Positions 10,350 to 20,400 of a stretch of DNA of 64,000 nt are shown one piece after another. A program made the translations under genes and the position numbers. The stretch's first letter is position 1, and every line of letters starts with the position of its first letter. Under the pieces are notes generated by a model, which ran no database searches, was not told where the DNA came from, and was given only the letters and a program-made list of their open reading frames with translations. Origin of the DNA: Oxytricha trifallax (Eukaryota > Ciliophora > Spirotrichea > Sporadotrichida > Oxytrichidae); assembly GCA_000711775.1 (NCBI GenBank), contig ARYC01001245.1, positions 1 to 64,000 on the forward strand, in the 5' to 3' direction.

Positions 10350-10591
10350 GGAAACCTGGAACTGGTATATTTCTAATGAAAGAGAATGCAAAGGTTAACA
10401 GAGAGAGAAAGTCTCAAACCATTCATTAAGTTAGCAAGAGACTTTATAATGAAGTTTAAAAGTCTGATGATATGAACATAGATGCTGGTGCTGGTACAAA
10501 GAGAAGAAACATGGGTCCTAGTAAAGCACCAGAGGAAGAAAAGAAAGAGAAGCCGAATCCATTTAAGAGTTCGTTTGATATGTGAAATAAT

Positions 10592-11655
10592 TCATTCATT
10601 TAAGTCTAACACTTATTAATAAACATTCATTCTTCCTTTCCTTGCACATATCGTAGTCTAGTCTTTACCCACTCTCTTGCAACTACTCTGTATTAAGTCT
10701 ACTGTGTCGATTGGTAGATCATGCATTAGGTGATACAGCAAGAGTTTCTTGTAGTGAGTCTTAATCTAACTCCAATAGAATTCGATTCCATTAAATTGAG
10801 GACTGTAAGGAACGTTATACACAGGAGTTATCTTTAACTCTTCATAAGCTTTCTTAGATTCCTTAGTCTTATGAACTGAGAGGTTATCAACAAACAGGAT
10901 GATCTCTTGATCGTTGTACTTATCTCTTAGCTTATGTAAGAACTCTATATACTGCTCTCGCTTAATAGAGCGAGGATGAATAACATAAGTTTCTAAGCCT
11001 GAATCTTCACTGATACCAGCCAAAATTGCGTGAGTGACAACCTTAACCTTTTAGTCATACACTTCTATATTATCGTACTTCTTGTACCAAGACTTATTAA
11101 TAAAGGTGTTGAACGTAAACACAGCTTCATCAGCGTGTATGAACTTGATGTTATTATCAACAGACCTCTGCATTTAATCATATATATAGTTTAAATTATT
11201 ACTATAAAATGGCAGAGTAAAGTCAATCACTCTCTTCACTCTATTGACAGTCTTGAAGGTAATACCATTCCTTCAATAAATATTTGCGATAGTCTATGGT
11301 GAGATACGCATGTCAGGAAACTTGCGATGAAACATCACAGCTCGCTAGTCAAGTGGGAAATGTGCCCAATACTTAAGAGTCTTAGAATCGCAGAGATATT
11401 CAATATGGTGCTAAGAGAACTTTTATTTTCTTACAGGATGTTATCAAGAACCAGAATTGAAATGCTAAACAGCTAACAAGCAATGATACCTAACTGTTGA
11501 GGCACTCTTGCGCAGGAGCTTTGCTATAGCAGCATAATTCATAACTGGTTTGAGTTAGTCTATATTAATACTCGCACCATACCTAAGCTTAAGCAGTAAA
11601 TCTAAATATTTCTCATCATAAATAGACCCCAAAATCGCTAATTTCTATTTCTCAT
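10592..11655 (-). pseudogene. TBE 42 kDa DDE transposase (TBE1), disrupted
   Basis: Minus strand, ATG 11655-11653 (MRNRN) to TGA 10594-10592. DDE residues are present: HADEAVF (Asp 1), LFVDNLSVHK (Asp 2) and NGIEFYWSQ (Glu). The pattern matches IS630/Tc1/mariner-related transposases, and the length (~354 codons) matches the 42 kDa TBE product. Defects: one base is missing soon after the start (near 11630), there is a TGA after FNSGS (near 11450), and a TGA in the IY-RNG motif (near 11270). The first TGA is shared in position with TBE-D, where it may lie in an 18-nt intron. It converges on the 22 kDa gene, with 6 bases between stops. Confidence 0.9.
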
Positions 11656-11676
11656 TTTGCAAACTGGCCTAATTTA

Positions 11677-11757
11677 TCTACTAACCCTAATAAAACCCCA
11701 ACTTTACCCTACTAATCAAAGCACTTATAAACCTCACTAAGGGGTTTTGGGGTTTTG
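11677..11757 (-). repeat. TBE1 right terminal inverted repeat, 81 bp
   Basis: Ends GGGGTTTTGGGGTTTTG and is identical to the reverse complement of the left end; ATT follows at 11758-11760. Confidence 0.95.
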
Positions 11758-11760
11758 ATT

Positions 11761-12780
11761 GTTTCCTAATTTCGGAGACTCTGAACGTTGCTTCTTTGTC
11801 CGATAACTTCAGATCATTCATATCATATTTCACTTTCAGCTTGGCTTGGATAATCTTATGATCTGTCGCATTTAGCTTGCTAGTGTGCCAGCTTATTGTT
11901 TCTATTTTTGAGAATATCTAGTCCAACTAGTTACCTCTGCTATGAGTTTCTACTCCCTCAGGTATTGATTCTTTAAGGCCTTCTCTATTTAGTTTCTTGC
12001 CCAATTCCTTAATGTGGAAGTTGAAGTCACCCATAACTATTATTCTCTGTTTCTTACACCTTTGTTTTAACGACTTTATCATGTAAATTAGTCTGCATTA
12101 TAATTCTTTCACTTCATCGTTGCAATAGGGTGATGTAAGCTGTGATTATATGAAGTGGATACCCATCCACATTTAACATATTCCACGCTATGAACTATCT
12201 CAGTGTTTTAACTGTCTTCATTTGGAACCTGCCAATGTTTAATGTTAGTACTCCTCAGTTCCTGGCAAGTTGTGTTTAAGTAATGTTTCTGTTGTTTATC
12301 CCAACTAATCTTTGAAGTCTTGTTTCCACAAGTCCGATGAAATCAGGGTTTTCTCTCCTATTTCTCTTGTTTCAACTTTGAGCTTAAGCCTCTCACATTT
12401 TGGAGGCAAATTTTGATTTCAAATGACTTCAGTCCCAACTGTCTTTTGTTACCTATTATCTCCTCTCTTCTCTTGATGAGCTACAACCGCGCATACCTTT
12501 CATTCCTCTTACCCCATCCTTCAATATCCCTTTCTGGTTAGAAGAATTGAAGTTAGCGCCCATTCTCTTAGTAGAATGAGAATTTGTCTATGTTTTTAAT
12601 ATTCTTTTTTTAATCTACATAGACTTGCAGGTTTTGGAATGTTCGATTACTTAGGTCCTTATTTGAATGTTAAAAAAAATGTTTTATCGATTTTTGGGTT
12701 GGCTTTTTTTCTTCATTGGCTTCCTCCATGTAAACTGGTAGTCTCCTCCTTCCCTTGCTTTGGTGTTGATCCTTTTCCAT
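11761..12780 (-). pseudogene. LINE EN-RT gene, APE-type endonuclease half (5' part)
   Basis: ATG 12780-12778 opens MEKDQHQSKGRRRLP. After ~150 residues of charged N-terminus an AP-endonuclease-like domain follows: CLQNVRGLSSKLK, then DFIGLVETRL (after a one-base shift near 12348), GDFNFH (near 12025), NQLDQIFS (near 11915) and TDHKIIQAKLK (near 11860). These correspond to the APE-type endonuclease of non-LTR retrotransposons. At least three frameshifts are visible. The frame is cut at 11760 by TBE1 and resumes at 7640 toward the RT. The 42-nt leader is at 12781-12822. Confidence 0.87.
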
Positions 12781-12822
12781 GTGATTACCGCCCTTTTTTA
12801 ATTTACTATTTTAATTTATTAT
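12781..12822 (-). promoter_or_regulatory. LINE 5' leader (original copy)
   Basis: The complete 42-nt leader lies between the target duplication and the EN-RT ATG; 40 of 42 bases recur at 5400-5441. Confidence 0.8.
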
Positions 12823-12837
12823 TTTTATTTAAACTTA
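12823..12837. repeat. 15-bp target-site duplication of the LINE (5' side)
   Basis: TTTTATTTAAACTTA, identical to 3606-3620. Confidence 0.88.
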
Positions 12838-14543
12838 TTAAATTAAAATTCTCTTTTTTAATTTATTAAAAGAGTCATTTTAATGTTTATTATTATATTT
12901 TTGACTTTACTTTACAATAAATTTTTAGTCAACATATTAAATTAATCATTTATTCTCATGTAAATTTTATCTATAATTCGAAGATTTTTGTTGTGGTAAA
13001 ATTTTGTTAATAGATTATATTTAAATTAATTTAATGAAATGAAATAGTATTAATTATAATAAAATTATAATTTATTTAATTTAAATATGTTAACTTAATA
13101 ATATTTAAACAATTAATAAATTTAAACTAGCATGCTAACTTATAATTATTATTTAAAAAATTATTAATAAAAAAAGATAATTAATTTAAAATGATTTAAC
13201 TAAGGCAAGCATTAGATTCGATAAATTTAAATCATTTAAACTGTTTGATTTTCTTTTATCAAGATTAATATGAATAAATAATTATTTTAAATATTTATAT
13301 TAAGAGAGAAATATTTAAATATAAATGTTTTATGATTTATTAATGGAAATTTAGAAAACACAATTTCGTATATATGCAGTATTTTGATAACATTTTCATT
13401 TCATAATGATTTATTCTATAATTTTACAATATTTTTAAAGGTTAGTTTGATTCCAAATATTTAATTATCCCTATTCAAATATTGCTTATAATTAAATTTC
13501 TTTATAAAGCTATAAAAACTTCAGTTGAGACAGTATATCAATTTATTTTAATAATTGAGAAAAAGTTAACCAACTCAAGTAGTAAACAAAGATCATAAGA
13601 TTATTAAATAATAAAAATAAAAAAAGAGTCCGAAAAATTATTTTAATAGCAAACAAGCTACTTACTTATTTTAATGATAGTATTACAGTAGTAAAAGAGG
13701 TAAACAAATAAGATTTTTGCTGCTACAATAAAATATATATGTATATATTTTAATGAATGTGAAGGAGGTAATAACATAACAAAATACATTTATGATATAT
13801 TAAAACTTAATAAAATTAGTAAGCAGTAAATAATTTTTAAGATATGATATTAAAATTGATTCTAACTTAAATGCTTTAAATTTTATATTTAAAATTTTAG
13901 AATTATAATATTTCATTTATCTACTTATATTTTGTTTATATATAAGAATTTTAAGGTACTTAAAATTGATAAACCATTCATGTAAAATAAAATTTGTAAA
14001 TCTATCTAAATCAGTTAATTTTGCTTGAAAAATTTATTTAAGATTAGTATATTAATTTCCTAAAATTTAATAAGAATCAAATTAATTTATCTCATATCAA
14101 GTTCTAATAATTAATAAAATGCAAAAGAATAGGAATTTATAAATCCTAAATATTCAAAAAGGGCATTATTCCAATAATTTCTAATAATTATATGATAGCA
14201 AAAAAGGCAACTAATATTATACGTTTTCTTATATATTCCATATAACTAATAATTGTTGTGAACTGTCGAAATAGTTCAAATATATTTATGTTTTTAGATA
14301 TTCAAAAAATTAATCTATTTCTACTGGTCAAATATGTACAAGCAGAATTTATTTGTGAATTTAATCTATATGTGTGATTTAAATGCCTTTAATTTCCTTA
14401 ATCTTAGTTTAAATGATTAAAATCAAGGATTTTTTATGTTTATACATAATTTTGATCGAGGAAGAGACTTTACTATTCGTAGGTCCTAGCTTAAAAATGA
14501 TCTAATATCAAAATATCCAAAATTATATCAGTATAATTTTATT
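12838..14543. other. AT-rich spacer, no gene seen
   Basis: Low-complexity A+T with no supported reading frame or repeat family. Probably germline-limited DNA. Confidence 0.6.
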
Positions 14544-14545
14544 TA

Positions 14546-14959
14546 TGTTCTGACCGAGTCCCCCTTTCCTCCTCCCAAAATTTTTTCAATTTTTTAGTTT
14601 TTTATATTTTGGTCCTTTTTCACATTTAATTTTCTCTATCAAAATTTTCATCTATCTGTCACTCATGTATAGAACTATATTAAAAATATTTTTAATACTC
14701 ATAAAATAAAATAGTTCTAAAATCAACATAAATTTTACTAAATTTATGTTGATTTATAATAATTTTTTATGCAATATCTACATTAATTTATAAAAAATAA
14801 AATATATAGAATTTTCAATGTCATTTGATACACTCTCTCCGCCATCATTTTTATCTTTGTAATCATTTAATTATTTTAAAATTAAATTACAACTTATAAT
14901 ATTAAAGTATGATTTAATTTTATATTGACCTTTATAATATATTTTTTATTGAAATAGTG
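14546..14959 (+). repeat. Left long inverted repeat of the TA element
   Basis: It contains a GC-rich patch (GAGTCCCCCTTTCCTCCTCCC) near the end, then AT-rich sequence mirrored at 17853-18254. Confidence 0.85.
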
Positions 14960-15149
14960 TAGTTTATAGTCAATATATTTAGCTTTATATTCCAACATGA
15001 TTTCAAAAATTTTATACAATGAATAAAAAATAACACAAATTATACTTAGTATTTATATTTAAAATAACGAATCTTGATCTCTTTTATAATTAAATTAGAT
15101 CGATTATAAAAAAATTAAATTAAATAGAAAAAAATAAAGTGAATTAAAT

Positions 15150-15454
15150 ACTAGTAGTACAAGTATGTAATTTCTTTCATGAATATAATTATTTTATCTG
15201 TTCCTTTTAGTCGTCGAAAATACCTTCGTAATAATATAGTTATGTGCCAGATTTTCTTTTCAAAATGGTCAGTATCTACTTATTCCGTTCTCAACTTTTG
15301 TTGTGGTTTATTCTTCGGGAAATGTGTTTGATCATTTTTTATCTTGTATTGACTACACTTTTCTTCATGTGATTTGTTATTTTTTACTTCTTAGCTTAAT
15401 AAGAAATAAAATATCGCTGTCGTCTTTTACTTATCTAAATCAATCTCTCTCAAT
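15150..15454 (-). pseudogene. Unknown ORF of the TA element, 3' part
   Basis: Continuation of the frame that starts at 17733. After TBE-B is removed, the frame reads NFLDNILREIDLDKQKTTAI and continues with EKCSQYKIKND, PQQKLRTEQVD, KKIWHITILLRRYF. In-frame TAA/TAG codons act as Gln and there is no TGA until well beyond 15150. The composition is charged and protein-like, but I recognise no family. Confidence 0.5.
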
Positions 15455-15605
15455 CAAAACCTCTGAAGTTGTTTGATTGAGTTTTTGATTGATAAAAGTA
15501 GACTATTAATGCATACTTATTAGGGTTTTAATAGGGTTTATGCAGGGGTTTAATGTTTAAATATTAGTAATATAAGTGAGTTTATTAAGCGAGTTTTAAT
15601 ACAAT

Positions 15606-16130
15606 TCACACATACATAAGCTTAGAGTCATGAGGCAGCTCTCTTAATTTTATCTTTCTAAACAGCTGTTTGATTGTATCTATTTTAACTTAATTATCTT
15701 AGCTTGGTTTAATATGGCTTAGTATGCAAGCTCTCTTAGACCTCCAGAAACTTTATACTTATCTATGTGTTGCTTGATTCTTTGCTTTAAATCTTTCTCA
15801 CCCTTGCAGCTAAAAAAGATTGTTTCTTGGCATTTCACTTTCAATTATAATTGCTGCTAGTGCCCAGATATCTCATGCAGCGTCTCCGTCTCTCCAATCT
15901 TCTCTTTCTGGGAAATAACCTGGAGTACCTAATACATTTCCTAATGCAGAGGCCTACGCTCTTTGTTCCATCATGAAATCAATAATTAATACTATCAGTG
16001 GTTGATTATCAATCATAATATTCTCTGGCTTTAAGTCTCTATGAATGTAGCCTAGCTTGTGAAGCTCTTCGATTCCTTCAACTATCTGCTATACTATCTA
16101 GCTAATTTATCTCTGACATCTATTGCCAGA
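15606..16130 (-). pseudogene. TBE 57 kDa kinase, C-terminal fragment (TBE-B)
   Basis: Minus strand, stop TGA 15608-15606. The fragment runs from the middle of the kinase domain to the C-terminus: HKLGYIHRDLKPENIM, IDF (near 15985), PGYFPERED (near 15905) and WDIWA-like residues. Frameshifts are present. Upstream, the coding sequence ends abruptly at the internal deletion point near 16130. Confidence 0.82.
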
Positions 16131-16159
16131 TAAATTTTAAATTTCATTAACATTCTTAA

Positions 16160-16532
16160 CTTATGCTCACAAGAAACGCTATAGCATTTATCCTGAAGAA
16201 AAAGAGAAGCAAGGTATTAAAATAAGTGACACCTGGTTGTAGGAACTGCAGAAACATCCATTCATCTCTAATAAGCTCACCCTTCTAACTTTATAGAAAA
16301 ACCTGGAACAGATATTTACTTGATGAAGAGCGCAGCAAATTATAAACAGAGAGAGAAAGTCTCAAGTAAATCATGAACTAAGTAAGAAAATCTTCAAAGA
16401 TTTATAAAGGCAGATGAGATGAATATAGATGCAGGAGCTGGTACAAAGAGAAGAAACGTATGCACAAGCAAGCCTTAAGAGGAAGAAAAGAAAAAGAAGC
16501 AAAATCCCTTCACGGGTTAGTATAATATGTGA
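16160..16532 (+). pseudogene. TBE 22 kDa protein, C-terminal fragment (TBE-B)
   Basis: Begins at AHKKRYSIYPEEKEKQGIKI, i.e. the middle of the protein, directly after the deletion junction, and ends at TGA 16530-16532. The 26-nt intron has lost its GT donor (AATAAGCTC in place of AGTAAGCTT near 16270), which would abolish splicing. The C-terminal MNIDAGAGTKRR motif is intact. Confidence 0.8.
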
Positions 16533-16538
16533 ACTTAT

Positions 16539-17496
16539 TCACTCATTTAAATCTAAAACTTATTTATAAACACGAAATCTCCCCTCTATCGCGCATACTT
16601 TTGCTTTATCATCACTGACTCTCTTAGCAGCACTACTAATAAAATCAACTGTATCTATCTTCAAGGCGTGTATCAAGTGATAGAGTAGAAGTCTTGTAGT
16701 AACCTTTCAATAACCCCCAATATAATTCAATTCCATTAAACTTAGGTCTGTAGGGAACATTAAATACAAGTTTTACGTACTTATTTCTGAGTTATTGCAA
16801 AAACTTAATATATTATTCAGTCTTTATAGAACGAGGGTGAATAACATAAGTCTCGAGGCCAATATCTTCACTTATTCCACCAAGAATAGCATGAGTTTAA
16901 ACCTTAACCTTTTAGTCATAAACTTCTTTATTACTATAACTCTTGTACCAAGACCTTGATATAAAGGTAATGAATGTAAATACTGCCTCATCAGCGTGTA
17001 TGAACTTTATATTATGCTCTTAAGACCTCTGCATTTAATTTAATATATAATTTAAATTATCCTTATAAAATGAAACATTAAAGTCAATCACTCTCTTAAT
17101 GCGATTGACTGTCTTGTAAGATATTCCATTCTTTATATATATGTTAGCTATCGATTAAGCAGAGATATGAAGCTCAGGATATTGGCGATGAAACATAAAA
17201 GCTCTCAATGCGAGAGAGAAATGAGCACAGTATTTAAGAGTCTTATCATTAATAAGATAATCGTTGTGATGCTGCTAAAATTTTAGTGGTCTCTTAGGCT
17301 TAGAATTAAGATACTATCTCTTTAATTTCAATGCCAATAGACAATGAGACCTAACAGTAGCTGGAGATTTATGGAGTAGCCTTGCTATAGACGTATAACT
17401 CAGAACAGACTTGAGTTATTCATGACATCCATATTGCAACTTAAACAATAAATCTATCTTATTGTCATAAACTGACCAAAAACCTCGCACACACAT
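16539..17496 (-). pseudogene. TBE 42 kDa transposase (TBE-B), degraded
   Basis: Minus strand from ATG 17496-17494 (MCVRGFWSVYD) to TGA 16541-16539. It retains HADEAVF (first Asp) and ETYVIHPRSIKTEQY, but the region with the second Asp (VDNLSVHK) is deleted near 16785, where the frame jumps to the FNVPYRPKFNG region. Frameshifts are also present. It belongs to the same subfamily as TBE-C. Confidence 0.83.
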
Positions 17497-17632
17497 CTCA
17501 CTTATATTACTAATATTTAAACATTAAACCCCTGCATAAAACTTTAAAATCCTTATAAAGTATGCGTTAATAGTCTACTTTTGTCAATCAAAAATACAAT
17601 CAAACAACTTCAGGGGTTGTGGGGTTTTTTTG

Positions 17633-17733
17633 AATATATTATCCAGGAAATTTTCAGGATCGTCCCACCTTTAAAATAATTCTTCACGAATGTGTGTTAT
17701 TTAAGATCTTTGTTTGTCTCTTCCTCTCTACAT
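17633..17733 (-). pseudogene. Unknown ORF of the TA element, 5' part
   Basis: ATG 17733-17731 opens MQRGRDKQRSQITHIREEL and runs FQRWDDPENFLDN into the TBE-B insertion point at 17633, then continues at 15454. The joined reading frame stays open across the repaired AAT target site, which supports a real gene cut by TBE-B. No family recognised. Confidence 0.5.
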
Positions 17734-17852
17734 TCTTCATTCATCAATTGCATGAAGAATTCACTTATATAATCAAAATTAATATATATTTCTTATTCTA
17801 AATTGACATCGCTCACTAATCGATATAATGTTATATTTATTATTTTATAGAT

Positions 17853-18254
17853 ACTATTTAAATAAAAAATATATTATAAAGGTCAATAAAAAATTAAAAA
17901 TCATACATTAATATTACATGTTGTAATTTAATTTAAAAATAATTAAATAATTACAAAGATAGAAATGATGGCGGAAGGAGTGCATCAAATGACCTTGATA
18001 AATTCTAAATATTTTATTTTTTATAAATTAATGCATAAAAAATTATTTTAGATATAAATTTAGTAGATTTATGTTGATTTTAGAACTATTTTATTTTATG
18101 AGTATTAAAAATATTTTTGGTATAGTTCTATAAATGAGAGACAGATAGATCAAAATTTTGATTGAGAAAAAAAGATGTGAAAAAGGACCAAAATATAAAA
18201 AACTAAAAAATTGAATAATTTTGGGAGGAGGAAAGGGGGGACTTGGTCAGAACA
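17853..18254 (-). repeat. Right long inverted repeat of the TA element
   Basis: Reverse complement of 14546-14959 with scattered differences; ends GGTCAGAACA before TA. Confidence 0.85.
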
Positions 18255-18256
18255 TA

Positions 18257-19040
18257 TATTAAGAAAAAAATATTACCAAGATTTTAATTTATTTTATTAT
18301 CTTTGCCAAGAGCAAACCTCGCTGTTTCATATTTATTACAGCAATGTAAGTTTATTCTTTTTTAAAAGTTGTTGCTTTATTTATTTTTTATTTTTATTGC
18401 AATAGTTAAAGTATGTAGAATTGAGAAAAAAGCAATTTCACAATAAATTCAAAAATAGTTTATAATTAATAATAAATATCCTTTAAATGAAGTTATTATA
18501 ATTGTTGTTTATCTATTAATTAAGCCATACCTTATATTTTGATTACCTTTGATTATCATCATAGGTCTGATGAATCTTATTTTATCTTTCTAAGTTGAGG
18601 GGTGATCGTGATCACTGCTCTATTTTGACGTCATTCGACGAACTAACACTGAAGTCCTCTCTTAGTTTAATTTTGTGATTAATGATAATATTCCAATTTA
18701 TTCTTATTTTCATTGAAAATTCTATGCTATTTTTGCATTTCACCATTATATTATAGGCAATTTCAAAAATAAAAACGTAATAAAATTCATTTATCATGTG
18801 TTTAACATATTTATCTATTGATTTAAAAAATATATTATGAGTGGAACTTCTGTAGGTATGGCATTATTCGGTATATTCAATATTCAAGTTAAATCTATAT
18901 TATTAGATAATTGTTTGAGATAGGTGTCATTGTTATTTTATTTATTGTCGTCATCATATTCTTCTCATAGAACATCAGAGCTCTTTGATTGCTTAATAAA
19001 TTTTATCATTTAGACTTCAAGTGATGTATTTTAAATAAAA
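18257..19040. other. AT-rich spacer, no gene seen
   Basis: No supported reading frame. Short open stretches here are expected by chance when only TGA is a stop. Confidence 0.5.
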
Positions 19041-19395
19041 AGTTGAAGTTTAAAAGGAAGTTAGGACATAATTTCAAGTGTGGCCAAGTAATAACTCTCA
19101 AAGTTTGAAAGTGCATGGAGATCGAGGTTCTTTGAAGCCTATATTTTAGATTATATATTCCTTAGATAAAGTAAAATACGACATTGCAGTAGAAATTGGC
19201 AAAGTATGAGAAGTGAAATATTAATGATTCAATATATTGGTCCAGAAGACCCAACTCTATTTCTTGCTTGTTTTTCTTGCCACACTTTCTTTTGGTTTCT
19301 GTAAAGCTTTCCTCTTAATCCTGATAGAATTGCTCTTGCCTATTTCTTTAAATCATTTACTCTCATTGGTTTTTCGATAGATTGTTTAAATTGAA
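19040..19395. other. Coding-like island, strand uncertain
   Basis: GC-richer than its surroundings. On the minus strand (about 19390-19230) a frame reads SIEKPMRVNDLKKQARAI, GKLYRNQKKVWQEKQARNR, GSSGPIY, ending in TGA. On the plus strand a ~115-codon frame is also open (FESAWRSRFFEAYILDYIF). The minus frame has the charge pattern of a real protein. It may be a single macronuclear-destined segment of an unknown gene, with flanks in eliminated DNA; no family recognised. Confidence 0.4.
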
Positions 19396-20160
19396 CTTGT
19401 AATATATTCATGAATATTGCTGGAAGCGTTGTGTACAAATATTTTTACTAGTTATATTATCTTATTTTTAATCATTTTTATATTAATAAGTATATTTGTA
19501 AATTTTAATGATATAGAAAGCAAATTATTATACACAAAATTCTACCCATGTGAAGAGTGCCACTCAATTTTTGTATTTAAATATTATTTTTCTTTGTGAT
19601 TCATTGGCCTCTCAACAAAACTAGTACATTTTAAAGGATGTAAATTAGAACTTTTCTAAGGATTGTTTAATTAAATATAAATAGAGTCAAATTCCATAAG
19701 TTTCAAAGCTAATTAAACATTATTGTTAAAATTAAATTAAATTGGAAGTATATAACAGACACTATTTTGCTATCATTCTAAGTCAAATTTGATTATACGG
19801 ATTAGCAATTTTACGGCAGTCATATTTAGTTGTTTAATCGTTTAGTAGACATTAATACAAAAAATTTATACTACAATTAGTTAATTAATTATAATTATTA
19901 AGCACTAAAATGATTAAATAGTTAGTGCTTTTTCTGTCTATTTGCAAGTAAAAGTACTTAAATCACATAAAACTGTGGAAAGACGAAGCTTGTAAATAAA
20001 TAATCATTAATCATAAAGATTGAGTTTTTGTTTAATATACATATAAAAAATTATTAGACAATACCAAGTTTATCAGTTAAATTGTTAAGTATTTAATTAG
20101 TTGAAATGCAATAATTAAATACATTCAACTAAACGAAATTGTAGTTGAATTTGATTACCT
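19396..20160. other. AT-rich spacer, no gene seen
   Basis: No supported reading frame or repeat. Confidence 0.5.
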
Positions 20161-20400
20161 CCCATGTTGCTCTGGATCTTCCTCAATGCTATCCTTATAC
20201 TCAGAATATGCCCAGGTATCATTTGCTTTGCTGTCCTCAATAAATCTTATGTAAAGATGGCCAGATAACTACACCGTATTAAATGGGAAAGGCTCTTCTC
20301 ACTTGTATGATTGCATCTTCAACATTAAAGTTGTTATTCTCTCCATAAGTGCATTCTGATCTACTTTGTTCATTTATTGAGATGACTTACTCAACAATTT
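20160..20400 (-). other. Coding-like island (possible gene segment)
   Basis: A short GC-richer stretch. The minus strand reads SINEQSRSECTYGENNNFN and EDAIIQVRRAFPIQYG, then, after a one-base shift near 20270, SGHLYIRFIEDSKANDTWAY and EYKDSIEEDPEQHG. Base composition falls back to AT-rich on both sides. This is what an isolated MDS looks like, but the end points and pointers cannot be fixed without the macronuclear sequence. Confidence 0.45.

Larger units (their letters stand above)
9798..10585 (+). pseudogene. TBE 22 kDa protein gene with two tiny introns, frameshifted (TBE1)
   Basis: ATG 9798 (MESFNEQMKR) to TGA 10583-10585. The reading frame needs two GT-AG introns: 9896-9931 (36 nt) and 10324-10349 (26 nt). 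Both recur at the same points in TBE-C, TBE-D and TBE-E. Exon 1 lacks two bases near 9822 relative to TBE-D, and exon 2 has a frameshift near 10020, so this copy should not make the full protein. Conserved stretches include LFLPTMEGTK, EIPNYPEISVTNLYEDAM, NFFFGVLGT and the C-terminal MNIDAGAGTKRR. The family has no known catalytic motif; its function is unknown. Confidence 0.85.
7644..11757. mobile_element. TBE1, complete 4114-bp Telomere-Bearing Element
   Basis: The ends start with CAAAACCCCAAAACCCC, telomeric C4A4 repeats. The first 81 bases of both ends (7644-7724 and 11677-11757) are identical inverted repeats. It encodes the three TBE genes: 57 kDa (minus), 22 kDa (plus) and 42 kDa transposase (minus). 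It is inserted in the LINE between the endonuclease and RT domains, so it is younger than the LINE. Identical termini suggest recent insertion or conversion, yet the 22 and 42 kDa genes carry frameshifts. Confidence 0.96.
3621..12822 (-). mobile_element. Full-length LINE-type (non-LTR) retrotransposon, split by a TBE
   Basis: The minus-strand element has a 42-nt leader (12822-12781), an endonuclease-reverse transcriptase gene (12780 to 5495, interrupted by TBE1), a second ORF (5399-3771), a ~125-nt 3' UTR and a short (ACT)n-like tail at about 3645-3621. It is flanked by a 15-bp direct repeat TTTTATTTAAACTTA at 3606-3620 and 12823-12837, the target-site duplication expected of target-primed reverse transcription. 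Without TBE1 and its 3-bp duplication the element is about 5085 bp. EN-RT carries frameshifts, so this copy is dead, but the second ORF is intact. Confidence 0.9.
15455..17632. mobile_element. TBE-B, internally deleted TBE (2178 bp)
   Basis: Inverted ends are of the TBE-C type (TTTGATTGAGTTTTTGATTGATAAAAG...), with AAT duplications at 15452-15454 and 17633-17635. The left end has only one CAAAACC unit; the right end has GGGGTTGTGGGGTTTTTTTG. About 1.9 kb is missing compared with TBE-C. The C-terminal half of the 57 kDa gene is joined near 16130 to the second half of the 22 kDa gene; the 42 kDa gene is present but decayed. Confidence 0.9.
14546..18254. mobile_element. Long-terminal-inverted-repeat element with TA target duplication, host of TBE-B
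   Basis: TGTTCTGACC at 14546 is mirrored by GGTCAGAACA ending at 18254. The inverted arms extend over ~410 bp (14546-14959 and 17853-18254) with modest divergence, and both ends are flanked by TA (14544-14545, 18255-18256). Between the arms lies ~0.7 kb plus the inserted TBE-B. A TA duplication fits Tc1/mariner-related transposons, but no transposase is recognisable inside; one unknown ORF is present. Confidence 0.82.

Noticed and set aside
7640..11760. A single transposon of ~9 kb including RT and TBE genes
   Set aside because: ATT duplications at 7641-7643 and 11758-11760 and the continuity of LINE domains across them show two nested elements.
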